NCBI GenBank assembly: GCA_017610305.1
Contig: JAFCCJ010000004.1
Coordinates: forward strand, 1 to 39,785
DNA: 39,785 bases
Direction of reading: 5' to 3'
DNA from: Candidatus Iainarchaeum sp.
Lineage (GTDB): Archaea; Iainarchaeota; Iainarchaeia; Iainarchaeales; JAFCCJ01
Position numbers and translations under genes: made by a program. Below are positions 7,875 through 16,216 of this stretch, in pieces; within the stretch, counting starts at the first letter, position 1; the number at the start of each line of letters is the position of its first letter. The notes beneath the pieces were generated by a model, which did not search any database, was not told the DNA's origin, and saw only the letters and a list, made by a program, of their open reading frames with translations.

Positions 7875-8696
7875 ATGGAAGATGAGATGTCAGGGGGAAG
7901 TTCTGGATTCCCTAGCAAATCGCAGAAAGACCTGATTATTTTGGCATTAATTGTAATCGGGGCGGTTACTGTACTGGCAGTTATTATTTTTGCTATTACT
8001 TTGTTTGTGGATTTTGATATGCTCCCTGTGGAAAATCCCATGAATATGCTGATTATCGGTTCAACATCCCAGGAAGTAATTAATGTTCTGGATAATAATG
8101 ATGATTTGCTGGATTACAGGATTAAAACAGCGGAATCACTTGACAGGAATCCTGGTGAGCAATTGAAAGAATATGATGTTGTAATGCTTGACCAATCTGA
8201 ACAGGTAAGCAAGGAAATTTCCCGCCAGCTTGGGGAAGCCCTCGCAGATTACGTTAACGGTGGCGGGAACTTAATTGTAGTTAAGAATTCAGGAATAAGG
8301 AGGCCTGGCGCAAATGATATCCTTGGCTGGGAAGCCAGCATGGAAGATCTTGTTCCCGTTAGGTGCGATTTGCAGCTTGACAACCGCCCTGTTTGTGATG
8401 AGGCATCAAAGATAACTGTAAGAGGCAGAATTTTGAGAAAGGATGAAAGCCATCCAATTATGGAGGGCATTGAGCAAGCGCCTGCGGGCCCATATTCGGT
8501 TCTGCATCTTTCTACATTTGATGTAGGCCAGGGGGACAATTACAAGGAAATTGCATATATGGAAGATTCGGCAACAGCAAAAACATATCCTGCAATAGTG
8601 GAGAGAACCTCCCTATTGGGAAAAAGCATCTACTTCAACTACAACCCTGGTAAAACAAGGGGAATTCTCGAGAATACGCTTGAGTATTTGCGCTAA
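7875..8696 (+). CDS. Membrane-anchored protein with a class I glutamine amidotransferase-like fold
   Basis: The 273 residues comprise a short polar N-terminus, one strong transmembrane segment (LIILALIVIGAVTVLAVIIF, about residues 20-40) and a soluble domain. The domain starts MNMLIIGST, continues YDVVMLDQSEQ and has ALADYVNGGGNLIVVKNSG, the pattern of ThuA/DUF4159-type GATase-like domains in which a glycine-rich turn follows 'L..YV..GG.lv'. No nucleophilic Cys is visible at the expected elbow (the residue is in KNSG), so glutaminase activity is unlikely. DESHPIMEGIE and SIYFNYNPGKTR are also typical of this group. It probably acts outside the membrane in an unknown role. Confidence 0.6.
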   Translation: MEDEMSGGSSGFPSKSQKDLIILALIVIGAVTVLAVIIFAITLFVDFDMLPVENPMNMLIIGSTSQEVINVLDNNDDLLDYRIKTAESLDRNPGEQLKEYDVVMLDQSEQVSKEISRQLGEALADYVNGGGNLIVVKNSGIRRPGANDILGWEASMEDLVPVRCDLQLDNRPVCDEASKITVRGRILRKDESHPIMEGIEQAPAGPYSVLHLSTFDVGQGDNYKEIAYMEDSATAKTYPAIVERTSLLGKSIYFNYNPGKTRGILENTLEYLR

Positions 8697-8698
8697 TT

Positions 8699-8715
8699 AA
8701 AAAAATAGAAAAAAA
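8699..8715 (-). terminator. Oligo-U terminator of tfb
   Basis: On the reverse strand two runs of seven T follow the tfb stop codon (CTTTTTTTCTATTTTTTTAA). This is the usual archaeal intrinsic terminator form and separates two convergent genes. Confidence 0.5.
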
Positions 8716-8724
8716 GTGGCTGCT

Positions 8725-9630
8725 TTACGCAACCACTTCAATATTCAATCTTTTCTTCAATTCCCTATATCTATTCCGAATGGTGACCTCAGTCACTCCT
8801 GCAACATTAGCAACCTCTTTCTGGGTTCTCCTTTCCCCTTTCAAAAGGCCTGCAATGTAAACCGCTGCAGCCGCAACACCTGTAGGGCCCCTTCCTGAAA
8901 TAAGGCCGTTTCCGATTGCTTCCTCGAGGATTTTTCTTCCCTCTTCCTGGACCTCTCCTGAGAGATTCAGTTCTGAAGCAAACCTAGGAATATAGTGAAT
9001 AGGGTTGGTGAGTGGAACATCTAACTTAAGCTCCCTAACCAGGAACCTGTAAGTTCTTCCAATCTCCTTCTTTGTAAGGCCTGAAGCCTCTGCCATCTCA
9101 TTCAAAGTTCTGGGAACATTATAGGTCCTACAAACTGTGTAGAGAACTGCGGCAACAACTGCCTCAATCAACCTTCCCCTAATCAGGCCTTTCTTCACAG
9201 TCTTCCTGTAAAGAAGTGCCGCAGCCTCAATAAGCTGCTCAGGAATATTCAAGTATGAGGCAACCCTTCTAAGCTCGGTTAAAGCAATTGAAAGATTTCT
9301 CTGCATTGAGGAGCTAATTGAAGCCCTCTTATGCCACTTGATAAGCCTGTACATTTGGGCTCTGCTTTTTGAGGAAAGCTTATTTCCCCTCAAGTCAGTG
9401 CCTCTCCTGTCAATCATTGTGACAAGGCCTTTGTTGAGCTTAACATATTTCATTGGAGACCCGGTTCTAGCTCTTTCCTCCATCTGGTCAGAATCAAAAC
9501 TTCTCCATTCCTTGCCTAAATCTACGATATCCTCTGAAAGAACCAGTCCACATTGGTTGCAAACTATTTCTCCCTTCTCTTCATCCTTTGTAATTTTAGT
9601 ACTTTTACACTCAGGACATTCTGCGCTCAT
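8725..9630 (-). CDS. tfb: Transcription initiation factor B (TFB)
   Basis: TFB recruits RNA polymerase to the TATA-TBP complex. The 301-residue protein has the N-terminal zinc ribbon (Cys5, Cys8, Cys24, Cys27), the B-reader segment DLGKEWRSFD, a linker and two cyclin-like repeats. The second repeat ends in the BRE-reading helix-turn-helix RTQKEVANVAGVTEVTIRNRYRELKKRL. Length and order are normal. A GGTGG Shine-Dalgarno sequence is 7-8 bases before the ATG. The nearest good TATA boxes on this strand are at about 9733-9743 and 9752-9765, giving an unusually long 5' leader of about 80-100 bases with a 14-codon upstream ORF (9682-9726). Confidence 0.97.
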   Translation of the reverse strand: MSAECPECKSTKITKDEEKGEIVCNQCGLVLSEDIVDLGKEWRSFDSDQMEERARTGSPMKYVKLNKGLVTMIDRRGTDLRGNKLSSKSRAQMYRLIKWHKRASISSSMQRNLSIALTELRRVASYLNIPEQLIEAAALLYRKTVKKGLIRGRLIEAVVAAVLYTVCRTYNVPRTLNEMAEASGLTKKEIGRTYRFLVRELKLDVPLTNPIHYIPRFASELNLSGEVQEEGRKILEEAIGNGLISGRGPTGVAAAAVYIAGLLKGERRTQKEVANVAGVTEVTIRNRYRELKKRLNIEVVA

Positions 9631-9801
9631 TTCTCCACCACCTTCTTTTTTAAAAAAAGTTAAATTTTTTGCATTCAGATATCAAGCAATCAAACATGTA
9701 ATTGCATGAAAATAGCGAAAATGCATTAGAACTATATAAATAGCTGCGGGTGTTATATATAAAGCTTTTGCAAGCTCAAAAATTATGCGAGAATAAGGCG
9801 A

Positions 9802-10311
9802 TTATTGCTTCTTTTCTTCTTTGGAATCAGCTGTTTTTGCCGTTTTTTCGGCTTTTTTCTTCTTTTCTACCTTGTGCTTTTTTACCTTCTTTGTTTTTAC
9901 TTCTTCCTTAAATTCCTCAAAAACAGCATTAATATTGCCACTTTGCCCTGGCCTTGAGGTGACTCTTGCGGTTTTTTCCTCATTTCCAACCTTAACCCTG
10001 ATAATTGCCCCTTTTGTAAGGACATTTCTCCTTGTGTACTGCCTGTCGGCGTCATTGGCCAAAACATTTAGAATTTCGCCCTTAATCGCCTTATTGCTTT
10101 TTGGTTCGGTCAGGGTGGCAAATTTAACATATTGGAGCAATATCTTTGATTTTTTGCCCTGTCCCTTCTTTATCTTTCGGGTTTCCGCTTCAGCAATGGT
10201 TGTTGAGGCAAATCTCCCTCCCCTCCATGCCTTTCTCTTATCACTCCTTCGATGAGTAGTGAGAAGCCCGCCGGTGGGCTTTTTTCCGGATTTCATATGC
10301 CATTCTGTCAT
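9802..10311 (-). CDS. rps8e: 30S ribosomal protein S8e
   Basis: S8e is a small-subunit protein shared by archaea and eukaryotes. The N-terminus KKPTGGLLTTHRRSDKRKAW and the internal block ADRQYTRRNVLTKGAIIRV are diagnostic. Archaeal S8e is normally about 125-130 residues; this one has 169 because of a Lys/Glu-rich C-terminal tail of about 40 residues (KTKKVKKHKVEKKKKAEKT...), likely disordered and RNA-binding. The first ATG has GGTGA six bases upstream; a second Met at residue 6 is the family's more common start. The gene lies upstream of tfb on the same strand but a promoter between them suggests separate transcription. Confidence 0.93.
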   Translation of the reverse strand: MTEWHMKSGKKPTGGLLTTHRRSDKRKAWRGGRFASTTIAEAETRKIKKGQGKKSKILLQYVKFATLTEPKSNKAIKGEILNVLANDADRQYTRRNVLTKGAIIRVKVGNEEKTARVTSRPGQSGNINAVFEEFKEEVKTKKVKKHKVEKKKKAEKTAKTADSKEEKKQ

Positions 10312-10489
10312 TTTAATTCACCAAAAAATAAAATAGAAATATTTTACTTCAGTTGAAATTAATTGGACATGGAATAGTTAATAAACCTTATCTATGGCTT
10401 TTTTCGATTTATTCAGCTCTGGAATTTGGATTTTTGTAGTAAGTTTAAATACAAGGGATGCGTTTTGTCTTATGTAACAGGTGATAATA

Positions 10490-10669
10490 TTGCGGCCAAA
10501 GAAACCAAAAGGACCAAAAAAAGTTCAGGATATACGCCCTCCGGAGGGGTGGAGTAAGGGCCGTGAAGGGGCAAGCGCCGAAGAAATTCGTGCCATGGTG
10601 AATGCTATAGCCCATATGCGAAGACATGTCCATGCTAAAAAAAAGGCGCCAGGACCGGAGAATGTCTAA
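10490..10669 (+). CDS. Small basic protein of unknown function (TTG start)
   Basis: A TATA box (TTTAAATA, 10444-10451) is followed by GGTGAT at 10480-10485. This Shine-Dalgarno sits four bases before the TTG at 10490, matching the 3-4 base spacing at scpB and ilvN. The alternative in-frame GTG at 10481 lies inside the Shine-Dalgarno itself, so TTG is preferred. The product is about 59 residues, rich in Lys, Arg and Pro at both ends (KKPKGPKK, RRHVHAKKK) with a central helix ASAEEIRAMVNAIAHMRRHV. It could bind RNA or DNA, but I do not recognise it. Codon use resembles its neighbours. Confidence 0.55.
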   Translation: MRPKKPKGPKKVQDIRPPEGWSKGREGASAEEIRAMVNAIAHMRRHVHAKKKAPGPENV

Positions 10670-10714
10670 AATGCAGCGCAAATAGTTTTAATAAAAACCT
10701 GCCCTAATTATTAA

Positions 10715-11251
10715 ATGCCTGAAAAATTCGACACAAAAAATTTGCGGATTGTTGCAGGGTCAGCTGACATAAAAGATTCAGATTCGGCCATAAAAAAACT
10801 CCTTGCTGAATCCAAAAAACTGAATTCTTTCGCCCAGCTCATTTCCCTGAAGCCAATTGCGTCTGAAGAGCAGATTACCTTCGCCCTGGAGCAATCAATG
10901 GACTCATTTGCTAAAAAGACTAACTTCTCAAAATCCCTCGAATTGGAATTCCTGACTAGGCTTTCAGGGCAAAGGCAGATAAATAAGGCGATGGATTTGT
11001 TCGCACTTGAGAAAGGGAAGAATGAAGTGGCCCTTATCCTCTATTCTGAAAATAAAAAAAATATTCAGGAATTAATTAAGTTTGTTGAGAAAGAGATTGA
11101 TTTTAAGGTGAAAAAGGATTTCATTAAACAGAACGCGAAAAAGAACGGGAAATTCATTGCGGAAATTTACGGAATCGGGGAAGAGGAACTGAAAATCCTC
11201 CCGCTTGAGGAATCTGTCCTCGAAAGGATTGCGATGGTCGCACTTTCGTGA
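10715..11251 (+). CDS. KEOPS complex subunit Cgi121
   Basis: KEOPS makes the t6A modification of tRNAs that read ANN codons; Cgi121 binds the Bud32 kinase and tRNA 3' ends. The 178-residue protein contains the family core KKTNFSKSLELEFLTRLSGQ followed by RQINKAMDLFAL and a strand VALILYSE, matching the Cgi121 pattern 'A..KTNMA.sl..EfLl.LSGsRQI..A'. An extra C-terminal stretch after residue 130 makes it somewhat longer than usual. TTTAATA 25 bases before the ATG predicts a leaderless transcript. No kae1, bud32 or pcc1 gene is in the window. Confidence 0.8.
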   Translation: MPEKFDTKNLRIVAGSADIKDSDSAIKKLLAESKKLNSFAQLISLKPIASEEQITFALEQSMDSFAKKTNFSKSLELEFLTRLSGQRQINKAMDLFALEKGKNEVALILYSENKKNIQELIKFVEKEIDFKVKKDFIKQNAKKNGKFIAEIYGIGEEELKILPLEESVLERIAMVALS

Positions 11252-11259
11252 TGGCAAGG

Positions 11260-11268
11260 TTTATATAT
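11260..11268 (+). promoter_or_regulatory. TATA box of the small basic protein gene at 11290
   Basis: TTTATATAT is centred 26 bases before the ATG, so transcription and translation should start at the same base. It overlaps the space just after the Cgi121 stop codon. Confidence 0.55.
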
Positions 11269-11289
11269 TATAAAGTACTTTTCTAATTC

Positions 11290-11640
11290 ATGCCGCAAAG
11301 AAAAAGGAGAGCAATGAGTAGGACTCAAGATATTACTGCTAGGCGAGATGGCAGAAAAATTGTAAAAACAGTAACTCCTACAAGTGGGCCTGAGAAAGGA
11401 GTAAGAAGAATTGAACGGAGAAAACTAAGAAAAGGAGTTGGGGGAGAATTTGGCCAGGTGGGGCGCCCTTACAAAAGAGACGGATTGGGTGGAATAGAAG
11501 AGACGATTAATGAGAAAACTATTAGCGGCACTACTGAAAAATTGTTTGAAAACAAAGGCATTGGCTCTAGAGGTAAGGGGAAAAAGGGCAAACCTAAAGA
11601 CAAGCATAGCCATATTCGCGACGATAAAAATATACGATAG
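11290..11640 (+). CDS. Small highly basic protein of unknown function
   Basis: The 116-residue product is rich in Lys, Arg and Gly, with no hydrophobic core large enough for a classical globular enzyme. It opens MPQRKRRAMSRTQDITARRD and has an arginine-rich middle (RRIERRKLRKG) and a Gly-Lys tail (GSRGKGKKGKPKDK). The segment GTTEKLFENKG resembles GSARDLYENRG in the 79-residue protein at 17059, so the two may be distant relatives. Its own strong leaderless promoter argues that it is a real, independently expressed gene. A nucleic-acid-binding role is inference from charge only. Confidence 0.6.
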   Translation: MPQRKRRAMSRTQDITARRDGRKIVKTVTPTSGPEKGVRRIERRKLRKGVGGEFGQVGRPYKRDGLGGIEETINEKTISGTTEKLFENKGIGSRGKGKKGKPKDKHSHIRDDKNIR

Positions 11641-11647
11641 TCTTTAT

Positions 11648-13885
11648 TCAATCTTTCTCCCATTTTGAACGGAGAACATCAATAATCTTCTTTGCCTTTT
11701 TTGGGCCCATTTTTTCGACTTCGCGGAGTTTTTTCTCGTCAGCTTCAACTATTGATTTTATAGAGCCAAACTTTCCAAGCAAGGCTTTCGCAAGTGTCGG
11801 GCCAATTGAGGGGAATGACTCAACAATAAAGCGCTGCTGTTCGGCAAGTGTCAGCCCCTTTCTCCCCACGCGAAGGCGAATGTCCTTGTCCTTTGCAAGC
11901 TGCTCCCGTTTCGCAATGGTAATCAAATACTGGGCAGTTTCATTTATATCGCGGGTGAAAATAATGGGCACCCTGTAATTGGTCGCGATGGAAATCAGCG
12001 CGCCGCGGATTGCATTCTCATGGATATCGCGTAACGCAAACAAATCCTCAATGCTCCCTTCAAGCAAAAGAAGGGGGGAATTGCAGTTGGAGGAAAGCAA
12101 AACCAATTGGTTAAACAATCTCCCATCAACCATTGAACTCAAAAAATCCTCAACAGTTTTCCTTTCAACTATAACATCATCACTTAGCATAAAATCCCCA
12201 ACTTCCAATGTGCGAACCTTTACCATGGCATTCTTTTCCTCTAAAATCGAGGCAATTGAGGATTTGCCTTCGCGGGAATCCACCCATACAAGAACCCGTT
12301 CTTCAGGCGCCATGTATTTCCCCAAAGTTGTCTGGGAATCCAGTTTCTGGCCATTGAATGTTTTCTGAATTACCTTAATCGTGTTATGCATTTTCTTCTC
12401 CTTTGCGCGTGCCGCCCAATAAAAACCCTCATCCCTAGTGTCTTTCGCAATAAGAACTATCACCCTTCCTTTTCCAAACCTTCCTGTCCTGCCCCTTCTC
12501 TGGATCATCCTGATTTCACTCGGGACTGGCTCATAAAAAACAACCAAATCAACGGCAGGAATATCCAGCCCTTCCTCAGCAACTGAAGATGCGAGCAATG
12601 TGTTATACTTCCCATCCTTAAGATCCTTAATTGTCGCAATCTGCTCCTTTTGGGTCATGCCCTTTTCATGGCTTTTTGCGGCCTGGCCCACAAACCTTTT
12701 TGCCTTTACCCCTTTCACATTTTTTAGATATTTTGCCATATGGCGAATTGAATCCCTGTAATGGTTGAAAACAATAACTTTGCCATCAGAATTGGCCTTA
12801 AATTGCTGAACCAGAATCTTTTCCAGCTCAAGGAGTTTTGGATGAATCACATTTGCATCATTTAGTTTTTTGGTTATTATAATTGCCTCACCTATTCCTT
12901 CATCCCTGAGCAGGCTTTTGGCGGCTTTTGTGGTTGCTGTTTTCATCCGTTCAAAATAATCGTTCAATGAACTAACTCCCTGTGTTTCAAGAAGGGTGTT
13001 GGCATGTGTAATCTTGATAAGTGCCGCAATTTTTGAGGCGGCGGTGAAAAGCGAAGGCCGTGTTCTTGCCTGCGTGGGGATGTCCCTTCTTATCTGCCTC
13101 TGGATTTCCAACAAGTCCTTCATATTCATGTACTTGCTTTTTGGGGCAAAACCAATTCTTTTCAGGGAAATCAACTGCTCTTTCATAAATATTTCAAGAT
13201 TCTTTTTCACAACAAGAAACTTTTCAGGCAGATTTACGCGAATCCATTCGGTCTTAATCTCCTGCACATATGGCTTTACATCCTCATCAGAATCCTTCTT
13301 GATTTCAAGGTTTTTTATGAAAAGGTTTTTGCAGACATCCTGGATTTTCTCCTCGCCGCTGCCTGGGGAGGCGGTAATTGCGAGAATGAGCGGCTTTTTG
13401 TTTTGCTTCATATATCTTTTCGCAATAAACACATAAGCATAATCCCCCACAGCCCTATGGCTTTCATCGAAAATGAGAAGTGATACCTCCTCCAAATCAA
13501 TTCTCCCCCTCAGCAAATCATTCTCAATAGTCTGTGGCGTGGCAGTAATTATTTGTGAATTGTCCCAAATCTCCGTTCTTTTTTTCGGGGTAATTGTTCC
13601 TGTGAGGAGTTCAATTTTCTCCTCATCAATTTTCAGGAATTTTTTAAAGCTCTTTTGATGCTGCACAGCAAGCGGTTTTGTCGGGGCAAGAAACAGGATC
13701 TTCTTTTTAGGGTGTTTTTGCAGCAATTCTGCCGAAAGAAGCAATGCAACTATTGTTTTCCCCAGTGCAGTGGGGGCAACAACCAATGAATTCCCCCTTT
13801 CCAAAACCCTGGCGGCAAGAACCTGCTGATAAACGCGCGCCTCAACAGATTTCTCCTTAATCAGGGGGTGTTTTACATAAGGCAT
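11648..13885 (-). CDS. hef: Hef-type helicase-nuclease (XPF/ERCC4 family)
   Basis: Hef unwinds and cleaves branched DNA at stalled replication forks. The 745-residue protein (ATG at 13885; an in-frame TTG at 13894 is less likely) has both halves. The helicase half has Walker A APTALGKT (residues 37-44), the DEAH-type box FDESHRAVG, motif III TASPG and motif VI IQRRGRTGRFG. The nuclease half has VDSREGKSS, then the signature GDFML...VERKTVEDF, matching GD...ERKxxxD. Two C-terminal helix-hairpin-helix motifs follow (FPSIGPTLAKALLGKFGS and KMGPKKAKKII). Domain order is that of euryarchaeal Hef. A reverse-strand TTTAAAACT 30-35 bases upstream is the probable TATA box. It is convergent with the small basic gene. 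Confidence 0.96.
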   Translation of the reverse strand: MPYVKHPLIKEKSVEARVYQQVLAARVLERGNSLVVAPTALGKTIVALLLSAELLQKHPKKKILFLAPTKPLAVQHQKSFKKFLKIDEEKIELLTGTITPKKRTEIWDNSQIITATPQTIENDLLRGRIDLEEVSLLIFDESHRAVGDYAYVFIAKRYMKQNKKPLILAITASPGSGEEKIQDVCKNLFIKNLEIKKDSDEDVKPYVQEIKTEWIRVNLPEKFLVVKKNLEIFMKEQLISLKRIGFAPKSKYMNMKDLLEIQRQIRRDIPTQARTRPSLFTAASKIAALIKITHANTLLETQGVSSLNDYFERMKTATTKAAKSLLRDEGIGEAIIITKKLNDANVIHPKLLELEKILVQQFKANSDGKVIVFNHYRDSIRHMAKYLKNVKGVKAKRFVGQAAKSHEKGMTQKEQIATIKDLKDGKYNTLLASSVAEEGLDIPAVDLVVFYEPVPSEIRMIQRRGRTGRFGKGRVIVLIAKDTRDEGFYWAARAKEKKMHNTIKVIQKTFNGQKLDSQTTLGKYMAPEERVLVWVDSREGKSSIASILEEKNAMVKVRTLEVGDFMLSDDVIVERKTVEDFLSSMVDGRLFNQLVLLSSNCNSPLLLLEGSIEDLFALRDIHENAIRGALISIATNYRVPIIFTRDINETAQYLITIAKREQLAKDKDIRLRVGRKGLTLAEQQRFIVESFPSIGPTLAKALLGKFGSIKSIVEADEKKLREVEKMGPKKAKKIIDVLRSKWEKD

Positions 13886-14033
13886 TAGAATCAAATCAAA
13901 TGAATGTTAAAATAGTTTTAAACCTATTCATCCGCGAATTCCAAAATAAAGCCCAAAATGGAATTATTTGCCTGATTTAACCGCATTCTTTATATTTTTG
14001 TCTATTTAGGGATTAATTAGGAGGACATTTCAA

Positions 14034-14249
14034 ATGGGAGACAATATACTGCCTTTTGCTGCCGTTGACAGGCTTATCAGGAAAGCGGGAGCTGGAAGGG
14101 TTAGTGAAGATGCCGCAGTTGCATTGGCCGAAGTGCTGGAGGAAAAAGGAATTGAGGTTTCCCAGCAGGCGATTCAGTTTGCAAAGCACGCAAACAGGAA
14201 AACAGTGACCGCTTCAGATGTAAGGCTGGCAGTAAAATCCGGCCGCTGA
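14034..14249 (+). CDS. Archaeal histone
   Basis: This 71-residue protein is a single histone fold with no tails, like HMfB. Recognisable positions are the N-terminal LPFAAVDRLIRKAGAGRVSEDAA, the second helix ALAEVLEEKGIEVSQQAIQFAK and the DNA-contact loop ANRKTVTASDVRLAVKS. Dimers wrap DNA into extendable hypernucleosomes. GGAGG ends 9 bases before the ATG and a TATATTTTT box lies further upstream, so unlike many neighbours this mRNA has a 5' leader. The stop codon abuts the stop codon of the convergent KaiC-like gene with no gap. Confidence 0.97.
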   Translation: MGDNILPFAAVDRLIRKAGAGRVSEDAAVALAEVLEEKGIEVSQQAIQFAKHANRKTVTASDVRLAVKSGR

Positions 14250-14837
14250 TTATTCTATTCTTACAACCTTGTCAAAGAACAGGGAAAGGTTTTCCACAAT
14301 CAATTCATTTGCCCGAGTTTCCACTGTAATAAAAATTCCCTTTGTCTTCCAGTGATAAATCCTTTCTAAAAGCGCGTGAATAAATTTCTCCACAGTCTTT
14401 TCCTCATTATACACCAAAAGGGTGGAAATTGAATCCATGAAAATAAACTCCGCCCCCCTTTTCTTGCTTTTTATTGCCTTATCGAGGAGAACATTGATTT
14501 CGGTCACATTTTGCGAGGAAAATACCTTTACTCCCCCAACAGATTCCTCGGGCGCCTCCTTTGTGACACAGTCGATGAAAAATAAATTGTCTGCCTTAAT
14601 TCCCTTCTCAAGGAATTTGGCAAGTATCTTTCGAAAAGGCTTGTTGGTTGTGATATAGGTCCCAAAAAGTTTCTGGTCATTAAGGAAAATATCCATAAAT
14701 GCCAGGATAGTTGACTCATAATTTTTGGGCTTAACAATAACAAGCATTACATATTCTTTTGGGAGCGCCCTAAGCTCGTCCATAACTATCTGCTTTATTC
14801 CGTAATTTACGTCTATAATATCTATTTCGCCGGGCAT
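14250..14837 (-). CDS. Degenerate KaiC/RecA-fold protein lacking a Walker A motif
   Basis: The 195-residue sequence follows the strand order of KaiC-like ATPases but lacks the GxxGxGKT loop; the equivalent region reads VMLVIVKPKNYEST. A Walker-B-like strand is kept (AEFIFMDSISTLLVYN), followed by the usual GIFITVE strand. It therefore probably does not hydrolyse ATP. It lies 22 bases downstream of an intact KaiC-like gene on the same strand, which suggests that the two proteins work together, for example as active and regulatory subunits. Similar degenerate KaiC-like proteins occur in other archaea with unknown roles. Confidence 0.7.
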   Translation of the reverse strand: MPGEIDIIDVNYGIKQIVMDELRALPKEYVMLVIVKPKNYESTILAFMDIFLNDQKLFGTYITTNKPFRKILAKFLEKGIKADNLFFIDCVTKEAPEESVGGVKVFSSQNVTEINVLLDKAIKSKKRGAEFIFMDSISTLLVYNEEKTVEKFIHALLERIYHWKTKGIFITVETRANELIVENLSLFFDKVVRIE

Positions 14838-14859
14838 GCCTACACCTTTGAATATGAAA

Positions 14860-15564
14860 TTACTTAATTGCTTCCCACATGATTTCGTCTTTAGGATGAA
14901 TTGTTACGCCCTCTCCAGAAATGTCGAAGGGGTGAATTGTTTTCGAGTGGTCAGTTCCCCTCATCTTCCGTATAAAAATACTTCTGTGCGGAGGCGTGAA
15001 ATACAGTGCAATTACCGCGTCCGCAATGAACTCCTCAACACCAAAGGCACTAAAGTCGGTTTTTCCACCCTTTGTTTCGGAAATCAGGATAGTTGTGCAT
15101 CCCAGTTCTTTCAGGCCATCAGTGAAATTGTACAAAGTGCTCCTTATCTGGCCCTGATCTTTTAGCCAGACAGTGAATGCGGTGGTTGAATCAACCACCA
15201 ATCTTTTGGCGCCCATTTCCTTTACAATTTTGGCAATTGCTTTCAATTCTGCCTCAATCTGCATATCCACATTTTCATTAGGATTAATCTTCAGCCTGTA
15301 AACCTTGAACAGGTTCTTGTCCTGTAAGGGCTTTATGTCCCAGCCAAAATTCTCCATATTCCAGGTTATATTCTTTACATTGGTCTCTAAAGTAACATAA
15401 AGTCCCGCCTCATTGAACTCCTTGGCACCGCGATAGAGATAGGTTGTCCCCATAATTGTTTTGCAGGTTCCGGCTCCCCCCGCAAGCAGTACTGTGCTCC
15501 CTTCAGGAATTCCTCCCTGAATCAGCTCATCAAGGCCTGTTATTCCTGTCTTTATTCTATCCAT
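14860..15564 (-). CDS. KaiC-like RecA-superfamily ATPase
   Basis: A single-domain KaiC homologue of 234 residues. It starts RIKTGITGLDELIQGGIPEG, the classic KaiC opening, followed by Walker A GGAGTCKT (residues 29-36), the catalytic-Glu-type strand YVTLE and Walker B KRLVVDSTTAF. The last strand region (ALYFTPPHRSIFIRKMRGTDHS) matches the KaiC 'R.l.I.KmRgt.h' motif. Single-domain archaeal KaiC proteins act in signalling and archaellum or chemotaxis-linked regulation rather than in a circadian clock. The gene lies between a nucleotide kinase and the degenerate KaiC gene, with gaps of 15 and 22 bases, so the three probably form one transcript. Confidence 0.9.
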   Translation of the reverse strand: MDRIKTGITGLDELIQGGIPEGSTVLLAGGAGTCKTIMGTTYLYRGAKEFNEAGLYVTLETNVKNITWNMENFGWDIKPLQDKNLFKVYRLKINPNENVDMQIEAELKAIAKIVKEMGAKRLVVDSTTAFTVWLKDQGQIRSTLYNFTDGLKELGCTTILISETKGGKTDFSAFGVEEFIADAVIALYFTPPHRSIFIRKMRGTDHSKTIHPFDISGEGVTIHPKDEIMWEAIK

Positions 15565-15579
15565 ATAGGAAAACCTCCG

Positions 15580-16179
15580 TTAGTTTTTAATTTCATAAAA
15601 TTCATAAACTTTATTTTTAACCGTATCAAAAACTTGTTCTGCATTTAGAGAAGTGGTATCTAGTATAAAATGGTATGGGGTAAGGTCTTCGCCGTATTTT
15701 ATGCCATAAAGCTCCTGGAAAATCTTTTTTGTTTTTTCCTCCTTTTCCCTCACTGTTTTAATCAATTCCTCCGAATCAGTGCCATCCCTTTTCATCACCC
15801 GCTTAAACCTGACCTCTTCCTCAGCACTGAGCCATATCTTAAACCCGTCTTTGCTGAGCCAGGGCATTGTCCAGGAATCAAGGACTATATTTCCCTTTGC
15901 AATAAGTTTTAGCAGTTCCTTATCCAGTTTCTTATCAAAACTCTTGTCCTTTTCCCTTTCCTCAATGAATTTCTTTCCCTCTTCACTCTCCCACCAACCG
16001 TCATTTTTGCTCAGATCCGCCTTATTAACCTCACTAAATTCCTTCTCCTTTAGCTGCCTCAAAAGGGAGGATGTGGGATAGTACTCCAGGCCATATTCTT
16101 CCGCAAGCCTTTCGCAAAGGACACTTTTCCCTGTCCCGCTAAGGCCATTTACCAGAATTACCATTTTTTTCATTTCCAT
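15580..16179 (-). CDS. Cytidylate-kinase-like P-loop kinase
   Basis: This is a 199-residue nucleoside-monophosphate-kinase-type protein. Walker A is GLSGTGKS (residues 12-19); the following strand and loop YYPTSSLLRQLKEKEF fits the NMP-binding position, and KGNIVLDSWTMPW plus FKIWLSAEEEVRFKRVMKRD fits the base and lid region of archaeal cytidylate kinases. The match is weaker than for a typical archaeal Cmk and the central part (residues 45-85) is unusually charged, so another substrate is possible. It is followed closely by the KaiC-like gene. An ATTAAAAAG element on the reverse strand about 25 bases before the ATG could be its TATA box. Confidence 0.65.
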   Translation of the reverse strand: MEMKKMVILVNGLSGTGKSVLCERLAEEYGLEYYPTSSLLRQLKEKEFSEVNKADLSKNDGWWESEEGKKFIEEREKDKSFDKKLDKELLKLIAKGNIVLDSWTMPWLSKDGFKIWLSAEEEVRFKRVMKRDGTDSEELIKTVREKEEKTKKIFQELYGIKYGEDLTPYHFILDTTSLNAEQVFDTVKNKVYEFYEIKN

Positions 16180-16216
16180 GATAAAAAGAGGGAATAAGCC
16201 TTTTTAATCCCTTTAG

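Noticed and set aside
7774-8041. N-terminal extension of the Cys-pair protein to 183 residues
   Set aside because: It would cross the divergent promoter region and the coding start of the gene at 7875; the shorter start fits a leaderless TATA spacing.
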